From positions 108,124-130,472 of the forward strand of contig BFEA01001193.1 in assembly GCA_003427395.1 (NCBI GenBank): a DNA stretch of 22,349 nucleotides, in the 5' to 3' direction. Positions 16,308 through 22,349 of this stretch are shown piece after piece (the stretch's first letter is position 1; every line of letters starts with the position of its first letter). Origin of the DNA: Chara braunii (Eukaryota > Streptophyta > Charophyceae > Charales > Characeae). Under the pieces are notes generated by a model. It was given only the letters and a program-made list of their open reading frames with translations. It searched no databases and was not told the origin of the DNA. The position numbers and the translations under genes were made by a program.

Positions 16308-17125
16308 TGCGAGGATCTGGGTCCTCGGCAGGCCTAAGGGGCCCCTCTGCAGCATATGTGCCCGAAGGCGGGCCTAACAAATCACGAGAGGCCCTTGGTT
16401 GTCAATTTCGCACTTGGGGGTCCAGACAGTTTCGTCGCAGCAGTTGGTTGAAGGGAAACACAGGGCGAGCAGCGTGGAAATTTCCAGGCCTTCTAGGCCT
16501 TTCCAAAAGCTCAGCCCCTGGGCCAGATTCGCAGCCTCATACACAGACAGTTGGGAGGCCCAACCGAATGAGGCCCAGTAGCTGCACCAGAGGCGCAGCA
16601 TCCTAGGGTCTACCGGAAGCTTCTGGGCCCAGGCCAGTCCAGCCAGGCTGCCGAACGAGGCAGGCTCTTTCCATATAGGAAAGAGCTCGCTGCCTGGCCA
16701 GGAAATTCCGGGCACTTGCTGGCTGGCGGCAGCGCTGCTGGAGCGATAGCTCGCGTGCTGGCTGCTGGCATTGGAGCAAGAGGCTGCGCACGTGCGGTCG
16801 TGTGGTGAAGCAGGGCGCTGCTGAGGGCAGCGCCATAGCCCAGCCTCCATAGCTGGCTGTGGGCTTGGACATACAGTGAGGCGCAGGGGTGGTCTTCGGG
16901 TGTACAACAAAGGGAGACGTGGGAGAGAGTCAAGGGGGGAGAGAGAAGGATGATGATGATGATGATGTGAGGGCACATACCTGGTATTGGCGGTGATTCT
17001 GCATGGGCGACATCTTCAAGTACTTCGGGTGCCGCTGACGTCAACAGTTGCATTGTCAATTCGTAGGCTAGTAGTGATTGTGCAATCTGAATGTTGTCAC
17101 CTCGCTTCTGTTCATTTTCCTTGCA
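16308..17125 (+). mobile_element. 3' LTR of the chromovirus, 818 bp
   Basis: It starts TGCGAGG and ends CCTTGCA, so the ends are inverted repeats (perfect against the 5' copy start TGCAAGG). Positions 16308-17046 align with the 5' LTR. The last 79 bases have no counterpart to compare because of the gap; the end is placed by the terminal inverted repeat and by the gagc that follows. It holds the hairpin at 16664-16686, a (GAT)n run near 16950 and TGACGTCA at 17036-17043. Confidence 0.88.
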
Positions 17126-17129
17126 GAGC

Positions 17130-17540
17130 TGTTAGCAGAGGGGCCGCGATGGAAACTGAGGGGACCACAGACTTGAGCGAGGATAACAGATTTCCGCCTT
17201 ACCGTGAACGTCAAAATTCTTCTTGACTAAGATCAGACCGGACACAAGAAACCAACATGATAGAAGGCCCAGGCGTCGGTAGGCGACCCTCCAGACCCTA
17301 ACATAATCAGGAAGAGAGGCATACAGAGGATTTTAAATGATGATGTCCTGTTTGGAGGAAACGATACCACCGAAACAGGGAGCAGGAGTAGAGAAACCAC
17401 TCTACCAGCAGAAACCCCAAGAGGCCTTAGAAAAATGGGGAAGCAAAAGGGGACCCAGGCACCGATGGGACAACAAAGGAACTATGGTCCCACTTTTGGC
17501 CTGTCCTGGGCAAATGTGTGTGTGTGCAACTTCTCCAACA
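17130..17540 (+). other. 3' flank of the chromovirus, possible LINE upstream part
   Basis: Open frames change often and nothing is clearly recognised, although the text leads directly into a LINE reverse-transcriptase relic. If the LTR element and one gagc are removed, a frame from about 9817 stays open across the insertion point (..ILKNVEE|LLAEG..) for some 60 codons. This hints that the insertion hit the same older element. Confidence 0.35.
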
Positions 17541-18060
17541 ACAACTGGACAAAAGGAGGGATGGGAAATTTCAAATTTCCTAAGCGTAGTTGGACTCCTA
17601 CATAAGAAGGATGATAAAGAAGATCTGAAGAACTACATCCCAACTTCTGCTCTAACAGTTTGACTCATATAAGATTGATTCTAAGGAAGACCATGGCCAA
17701 CAGAATTCGGAATTCAACCGGCAGAAGCTTTTCCATCTAGACTAGATCATGCCAGCTTTCATCCCAGTCAGGTACATTTTGGACAACGCCACATTACTCG
17801 ATGAAGCCGCTACACAGATGCCCAACAGGCACATGCAAGCAGTCATCCTGGTATTCGACATTGCAAGAGCATAGAATCAAGTCGACTGGAATTCCCTCCG
17901 CAACTGCATGGCAAAAATGGGTGCAGGGGGAGGGTTTCAGGAAACGGGTACAATTATCACACGATGACGATTCTGACAGGGGTACATCTTTGCAGAATTC
18001 TATCAGACACCGTGGTCCCACCGATCTTGCTTTCCAAGGTGGAAGCCATCGACTCCTTCC
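17540..18060 (+). pseudogene. Non-LTR retrotransposon (LINE/L1-like) reverse transcriptase relic
   Basis: The segment GLLHKKDDKEDLKNYIPTSA (about 17590-17650) matches the L1-type start of RT (LLxKKGDKxDLxNYRPISLL). After stops and a shift come RKTMANRI (about 17685) and then, in one frame, PAFIPVRYILDNATLLDEAA (17752 on) and ILVFDIARA (to 17871). A tag stop at 17872-17874 stands where an aromatic residue is expected, then NQVDWNSLRNCMAKMG. Position D of the usual A-Y/F-D is Asn here. A frameshift follows near 17930 (GFRKRVQ). The C-terminal YADD region is not found. In working LINEs this enzyme copies RNA at a nicked target; here it is dead. It is interrupted or truncated, possibly by the chromovirus. 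Confidence 0.82.
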
Positions 18061-18145
18061 TCAGAAAAGATCCCTCGGTTCACAGACTGTCAATCTAAAA
18101 ATACTAAAACACCTCCATAATTTTACCTTGCCCACAGCTCTGATG

Positions 18146-18163
18146 TTTTTTTTTTTTTTTTTT
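18146..18163. repeat. T18 tract
   Basis: Eighteen consecutive Ts lie 80-90 bases beyond the LINE relic. Read on the minus strand it is a poly(A) tract, perhaps the tail of an unidentified minus-strand insertion. Confidence 0.9.
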
Positions 18164-18189
18164 GCTGCAACAGTCTCGTGCCTCTAACT

Positions 18190-18690
18190 TCTCATTCAAA
18201 TCACTGTTTAGGATGATGGTTGCATTCAGACTGGCATCAGAAATGCAGAAGCAATAGATGATGACTCACAACATCAATCATACTACATCCATCATACAAC
18301 ATCCACCAGGAATACCACAGCACAAGGACGCACAAAATTTGCCATGATAAAAGCAAGAGATGAGGGAAATGGGATGTCACTCTACGAATACGGCCAAGCC
18401 AATCCAGGAAGTGAAGAGAGGCTCTTGGAGGTCATGTCCATTTCGGCGGTCTCATGGTCACTGAAACTTAAATTTAAGAAGGAACCTATCTAGCAGTCCA
18501 TCCTCCTGGAAAGGAGCATGCATGCAATGCACCTCAGGGGTGCCTCAACCTTACTGGATGGAAGACGGGCATTCGTGGGCAAAAATTTTAAAAATGGTGA
18601 TGTTTGCAGGCTTGCCAGCGCAAAAGGAACCAAGGCACTCCCTGGAATGGATACGCAGCCACTACCATATGGCCCTGTTCTCGTTCTGAC
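18190..18690. other. Unassigned sequence
   Basis: Short open frames only (for example 18518-18754, starting MHAMHLRGASTLLDGRRAFV, running into the homopolymer tract). No family recognised. Confidence 0.4.
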
Positions 18691-18692
18691 CG

Positions 18693-18723
18693 CCCCCCCC
18701 CCCCCCCCCAAAAAAAAAAAAAA
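18693..18723. repeat. C17-A14 homopolymer pair
   Basis: Seventeen Cs are followed directly by fourteen As. Frames crossing it give poly-Pro/Lys artefacts. Sequencing length errors are likely here. Confidence 0.9.
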
Positions 18724-18954
18724 GCAAGCAAAAACCGGAAAATATTTGACATGAGTCAAAGAACAAAAAGTCAAAAAAACCCACATACATTGACGGGGAC
18801 TGGGAAAGGTAAGGGCCTGTGTGCATACTTGCCTCAACGCTAGAAAGGGATGCCAGTGCCAGTGGTGTGGATAGCATGGCTGAGGGGCACCGCAAGGAGA
18901 AAGACGCTGGAAACAAACTCACGTGACCCTTTGCTGCACCCATGTGTAAGAAAA

Positions 18955-19895
18955 CAACAATACACCTGCAGAGCTTAGCTTGCCGATGACCTCAGAGAAC
19001 AATCGAAAAGCTTGCTAGACGGTAACAATACACGTGCAGAGGCTGCCCATGTATCACTGTTTTTTCTTCTTTTCTTTTCTTTTTGGGTGGGCGTGGGGAG
19101 GTGTTTGTGGGGAGACAGGGGGAAGGAAAGGTATGCATATCGAATACCTTCATCACCAGGACTAAAAGAGAAATGAGAAAAATATTACCTTACACAGCTT
19201 TGGATGTGCCCAATGTAGACGAATCCACACCCCCCTCAAGTACCAAATATGAATCTACACCCTCTCAAGTACCAAATGGCAAATACTAAATCAATCCATA
19301 TGGGAGTTTTCATTGCATTTTCATACTAAGCCCGGGGCATCTTTTGCGTCATCTTTTGCATACCTCTATCACCTCGGCACCTCTTTTGTCCTTACGATTG
19401 ACCAATCACTCAGATCTTAGTGAGTGACCAAGCTGACGTGTTTTTTAGACTTTCCAACCAGCCACAAGAGACCTGCGATGTACTGCCACGTTGCATCATA
19501 AAAGCATCAGCTTACCGTCTTATTAACTATTCCATCGGGCCCACCTCAGAATTTAGATGACGCGACCACATACAACCTAAGCGATATGTTGGTGGAGGGA
19601 TTCCTCCCCCCCCCCTCCTCTCTCTTCAAACCTCAACGCGATAAGTTATACATTGGTGGAGAAAGAGGGGGATACGGTCTTTCCTTCAAGTGTCAACCGA
19701 ATAGGGCCGATTCATGCTTGGCCACAATCAGGAACACGGAGAAAAATGGAAGTCACAGCCACTTCCCCCCAGAGAAGAATCAGCCACCCTCCTAGGAGCT
19801 CCCTGTTTTTGTTTATTTTAATTATGAAGCAAAATAACACAGCAAACTATTTACAGAAGAGAATGGGAAAATTCAAAATTGTAAAGTATTTGCAA
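18955..19895. other. Unassigned sequence with small repeats
   Basis: Two short pairs are visible: caatacacctgcagagct/caatacacgtgcagaggct (about 18958 and 19025), and ctcaagtaccaaat (about 19236 and 19264). A pyrimidine tract lies at 19060-19084. A C9 run and CCTCCTC lie at 19607-19620. No gene recognised. Confidence 0.4.
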
Positions 19896-19985
19896 GGACA
19901 TTTCTCGATTCATGTGTGTGTCATCCTTGTGCACGGGCCATGCTATTCTTCTCAGTATCGTACTATCGTTCCAACTCAATGGCAA
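19896..19985 (-). pseudogene. U6: U6 snRNA-like sequence, minus strand
   Basis: The reverse complement reads gttggaacgata, then an 8-base near-duplication (gtacgata), ctgagaagaatagcatggcc, gtgcacaaggatgacac and gaatcgagaaatgtcc, following U6 from the helix after the 5' stem to the 3' end. The ACAGAGA box is damaged (ACTGAGA) and the AGC triad is kept. There is no T-run terminator downstream on the minus strand. Non-functional. Confidence 0.75.
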
Positions 19986-20012
19986 GACAACATGTGTAAA
20001 TCGAGAAATTAT
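19986..20012 (+). pseudogene. U6: U6 3'-end fragment, plus strand
   Basis: gacaacatgtgtaaatcgag and then aaatt resemble the U6 3' segment (gacacgcataaatcgagaaat). It sits directly beside the 5' side of the minus-strand copy, so the two face away in a head-to-head arrangement. Confidence 0.5.
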
Positions 20013-20044
20013 TTATCATCCAATTAATTATTAAACCAAAAACG

Positions 20045-20128
20045 TGTTCTCGCAAACGATACAGAGAAAGAAGATTAGCATGGCCCCTGCGCAAGGATGA
20101 CACGCTTAAATCGAGAAATTGTCCGAAT
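20045..20128 (+). pseudogene. U6: U6 snRNA pseudogene, plus strand, internally deleted
   Basis: gtgttctcgc resembles a U6 5' end. About 20-25 bases of the 5' domain are missing, then acgatacagagaaagaagat, tagcatggcccctgcgcaag and gatgacacgcttaaatcgag follow, to gtcc. ACAGAGA (20061-20067) and AGC are intact but four extra bases separate them, which would disturb the catalytic core geometry. An A9 run at about 20135-20143 and no T-run follow, as in a retro-copy. Confidence 0.8.
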
Positions 20129-20148
20129 TAATATAAAAAAAAAGTGTT

Positions 20149-20690
20149 CTCAACTTCTCACAAACTTGCATGCTGTGGGAACCTTTACACCACGCTGTGA
20201 GAAAAGCAGCAGGCATACGCAAGATCACAGTGGCCCCTGTGCGCTCTTTTTTTTTTTTTTTGTCGTGGCCCCTGTGTGCTCTTACATACTTCACACACAG
20301 CCAGTGTACACCTGCAAGCCAACTGCACAGCAACGACAGAAAAGCAGCTGCTGACAATCCTGGCTCATGTCAGGGAAGACCCTGGCAGCTAAGTCAGATT
20401 GTTCAGCGCATCTGCAGCACCAAGTAACCCAGAAATTATGCAGAGGGGCCACCTCGCTTTCTTACAAGCTTCCGTGTTGGGAGAACCCTCACGACCACAG
20501 TGTAACAAAGACGGCATACATGAGATCACAGTGGCCCCTGCACACTCTATATCACACAGCCAGTGTGCGCCTGCAAGCGAATGGCACAGCAATGACAGAT
20601 CCTGACAATTCTGGCTTATGTCAGACAACATCCTGGGAGCTCAGTCTGAAGACTATTAACACGTTCAGCACATCTACACCACTCATGAGT
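20149..20690. repeat. Diverged tandem duplication, about 260-300-bp units
   Basis: Units at about 20149-20425 and 20450-20690 share gatcacagtggcccctg (20223, 20524), cacacagccagtgt (20294, 20553), a cctgcaag/cacagcaa/gacaga series, ctgacaat.ctggct.atgtcag and cagc(a/g)catct. The first unit is longer by about 42 bases because of an inserted T-tract and its flanking duplication. The phrase agtggcccctg(t/c)gc also echoes U6. Confidence 0.75.
20230..20283 (-). mobile_element. Minimal poly(A) retro-insertion with 19-bp target duplication (candidate)
   Basis: gtggcccctgtgcgctctt (20230-20248) and gtggcccctgtgtgctctt (20265-20283) differ at one base and enclose only a run of Ts plus gtc. The sister unit of the tandem duplication has just one copy of the phrase and no T-tract. 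This looks like the insertion of little more than a poly(A) tail on the minus strand. Confidence 0.45.
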
Positions 20691-20699
20691 CATAACAAG

Positions 20700-21120
20700 T
20701 ATTAAGAACCAACCAAATAGTAAAAACTTGAAAGAAAAAAAAACAGAAATTCCCACCAATGGTTACCTTTCTCCAAGAACATGCGAGAGTTAAATAATTC
20801 ACACAAAGCCAACCGAACGATTCCCATCCACCCACCCACCCCTCCCCCTGCCCTGCGCTCTTCTGTGACGCCATCCTTTTGTCTAGATTGACAATTATTT
20901 TTTGCAAAATGCTATACTTTGCCTGGCCTGAGAATAATTTTATCCAACCCATGCAACTGTATGGTAAACAGTACTAGACAAATATCGCCATTACCAGACG
21001 TATCATCACGAGTTTAAGTGTTGATGAAATCAAAAGCATACAACAACGCTAGGAGCCACCACGATTAAAAAGAAACAAAAGAAAGAGGGGGGGGGGGGGA
21101 CAGAAGTCTACAACAAATGT
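20700..21120. other. Unassigned sequence
   Basis: A CCCA run near 20830-20843 and a G13 run at about 21088-21100 are seen; no gene, RNA or larger repeat. Confidence 0.4.
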
Positions 21121-21175
21121 TGCTTTTTTAGTTTTTATTCGTTTTTAAATGCAAAGCATTGGAATCTGTCAGCCG

Positions 21176-21250
21176 ACGTGCCTAGCTCATTAGGTGAGGA
21201 ATCAAAAAGTTGGCTGTTGTAGATCCTGGGTTCAGGTCTCTTGGCGTCAC
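21176..21250 (+). other. tRNA-like pol III promoter sequence
   Basis: An A-box match TAGCTCATTAGG (21183-21194) and a weaker B-box match GGTTCAGGTCT (21229-21239) are 46 bases apart in tRNA order. The arms around the B box do not pair, so it is a tRNA relic or a SINE head rather than a gene. Confidence 0.4.
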
Positions 21251-21328
21251 ATACCGGCGTGTATGATTTGTGCCTAACCTTTTGGAGATAACCACCCCCC
21301 CCAGAGGACCTAGATTCATAGGGGTTCC

Positions 21329-21405
21329 CAGCAAATAGCCCAGTGGTAAGAGACAACCTTACAGCTCCCCCCGACTCCGAAGAATCTACGTCTAGACCTG
21401 GCAAA
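21329..21405 (+). other. Second tRNA-like sequence
   Basis: TAGCCCAGTGGTAAGAG (21336-21352) is a good D-arm/A-box match, and ccttaca (21357-21363) resembles the anticodon-loop region of Val-type tRNAs. The expected B box is poor. It lies 150 bases after the first tRNA-like piece in the same orientation, as in a composite SINE. Confidence 0.35.
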
Positions 21406-21409
21406 TACT

Positions 21410-22140
21410 ACAACTAGCAGGACCTTAGCCAACATCCGACACTATCGGACAAAGCTGATATGTTCCGGACGGCAAGAAAATGTGCCAAAGAAAAGCAATT
21501 GGCTTGGCAGATAGTACAATTTCAGCAGCGGATGGCGACAATATAGTGGAGATGTCGGAGCCACAAACGCGCTCAAAACATGTTGCCACCTAGTTAGGCT
21601 TCCAGGTGGAACTTCACGACTGGACCGGTTAGCGCAAATCACATGACAATGATAGGTATGCAGACCATCGTATCTCGGAGAGAATGGATCAGTGGCACTC
21701 CTAGAGGGGGATGGCCATGTGCATGTGGACAACACATCCCCCGAGAAGTGGGTCCCAGGATCGCAGGCAAGAGTGCTCTAGGACAACGCAGCCCCAAGAT
21801 CGCAGGCAGGTGGTCAAGGAAAGCACAGCGCTGAAGGAAATGGAAGTCGAGAGGAAACTGGATGCAAATAACATAAAACCAAAAATTCCCCCGTGTCAGC
21901 ATTCTTTGCAGGGAACTACAAGTATTTATGCTATCAGATACAGGCCAAGGAGTTGGGTGGGGGGAGGAGAAGCAACAGAAAAACGAAAAGAGACCTACCC
22001 AGCCTTGCGAAGGGGCCCTTGTTGATTCTAAGCTGGAAGCTGAGGCCCATCCTCTCAGCTAATCTCTGCATTGCACCTGGCACAACATCAAAATCTTCAC
22101 AACCCCACCGAAAACAAAACGCAGCGGTCAAGTCACCAGC
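21410..22140. other. Unassigned sequence
   Basis: Short overlapping frames in several phases, none family-like. A small repeat, agatcgcaggca/ggatcgcaggca, is seen near 21759 and 21798. Confidence 0.4.
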
Positions 22141-22148
22141 CACCCGAG

Positions 22149-22149
<1 letters not shown>

Positions 22150-22196
<47 letters not shown>

Positions 22197-22349
22197 CTGC
22201 CACGTGAATTACCAACTTAGGCATCTCTCTCTCTCTCTCTCTCTCTACCTGCCACGTGAATTACCAACTTAGGCATCTCTCTCTCTCTCTCTCTCTCTAC
22301 CTGCCACGCGAGTTACCAACTTAGGCATCTCTCTCTCTCTCTCTCTCTC
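22150..22349. repeat. 52-bp minisatellite: (TC)n plus CACGTG-bearing spacer
   Basis: A long CT run (22150-22194) is followed by units of tacctgccacgtgaattacc, aacttaggca and (tc)n. The CACGTG cores start at 22201 and 22253, and the third unit has CACGCG at 22305, an exact 52-bp spacing. The array runs off the window end. CACGTG is the G-box/E-box core, but its presence here need not mean regulation. Confidence 0.92.

Larger units (their letters stand above)
9928..17129 (+). mobile_element. Degenerate Ty3/gypsy chromovirus with target duplication
   Basis: Two direct terminal repeats start TGCAAGGATCTGGG (9932) and TGCGAGGATCTGGG (16308). The 3' copy ends CCTTGCA (17125), which is the exact inverse of the 5' TGCAAGG. 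The 4-base sequence gagc is found immediately outside both ends (9928-9931 and 17126-17129). A polypurine tract precedes the 3' LTR. The interior order is gag, protease, reverse transcriptase, RNase H start, integrase C-terminus with chromodomain-like tail, which is Ty3/gypsy order. The body is 7194 bp including a 675-base gap. Multiple frameshifts, an in-frame loss of the RT active site and loss of the integrase core make it non-autonomous. LTR identity is about 96-97% by eye over the shared 740 bp. Confidence 0.93.

Noticed and set aside
17101-17130. Splice acceptor (ttttccttgcag) before a plus-strand exon
   Set aside because: The same bases are better explained as the end of the 3' LTR, matched by the terminal inverted repeat and the target duplication.
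20045-20128. A functional U6 gene
   Set aside because: It lacks part of the 5' domain, has four extra bases between the catalytic boxes and is followed by As rather than Ts.
21934-22224. Frame with an Arg/Glu repeat
   Set aside because: It translates the CT dinucleotide run on the minus strand.
22150-22349. CRISPR-like array
   Set aside because: The 52-bp units are contiguous with CT runs and carry no unique spacers; the DNA is eukaryotic.

Overview
The window looks like nuclear DNA from a green-lineage eukaryote. It is repeat-rich, carries no recognisable intact protein-coding gene, and is made mostly of transposon remains, tandem repeats, microsatellites and small retro-derived fragments. 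Supporting observations are a Ty3/gypsy chromovirus with GPY/F and chromodomain-like C-terminus, an LTR next to a primer-binding site matching plant initiator-Met tRNA usage, plant-type U6 snRNA sequences, and a mitochondrial cox2-like fragment. The style (one chromovirus, many short tandem duplications, a 675-base assembly gap) would fit a charophyte such as Chara, but that species guess is an inference from memory of similar polyproteins and is not proven here.

Layout. 1-1000: purine-rich tandem repeat with GAA tracts, a 25-bp minisatellite, two strong inverted repeats, a very GC-rich block and an AT-rich degenerate repeat. 1094-2063: a probable minus-strand LTR with its primer-binding site. 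2064-2400: a cluster of nested hairpins, a 20-bp palindrome, a poly(A) tract and a GC-rich block. 2405-2490: cox2-like fragment. 2500-9930: low-information sequence holding several tandem duplications (159-bp pair, about 215-bp pair, 59-75-bp triplet, 69-bp pair, about 200-bp array), a U6 retro-pseudogene, a 297-bp tRNA-like insertion between perfect 24-bp direct repeats, a long compound microsatellite, and several short anonymous reading frames that might be exons. 9928-17129: one degenerate LTR retrotransposon. Its LTRs are about 818 bp (5' copy cut by the gap) with a 7-bp terminal inverted repeat, a polypurine tract and a 4-bp target duplication. It has lost the YxDD part of reverse transcriptase, most of RNase H and the whole integrase core, and it has many frameshifts. 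17540-18060: reverse-transcriptase relic of a non-LTR (LINE/L1-like) element just 3' of the LTR element. 18060-22349: homopolymer tracts, a cluster of U6 fragments in both orientations, a diverged 260-300-bp tandem duplication, tRNA-like pol III promoter sequences, and a 52-bp minisatellite of CT runs plus a CACGTG core that runs to the window edge.

How it works together: there is no operon or pathway. The readable story is one of transposition and decay. A chromovirus landed close to, perhaps inside, older LINE-related sequence and then lost its enzymes, so any later mobility would need proteins from relatives. LINE-type machinery elsewhere probably made the U6 and poly(A)-type insertions. 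I found no convincing new biological system; the most unusual pieces are the nested hairpin cluster beside the first LTR, the U6 cluster, and the precise non-autonomous deletion structure of the chromovirus.
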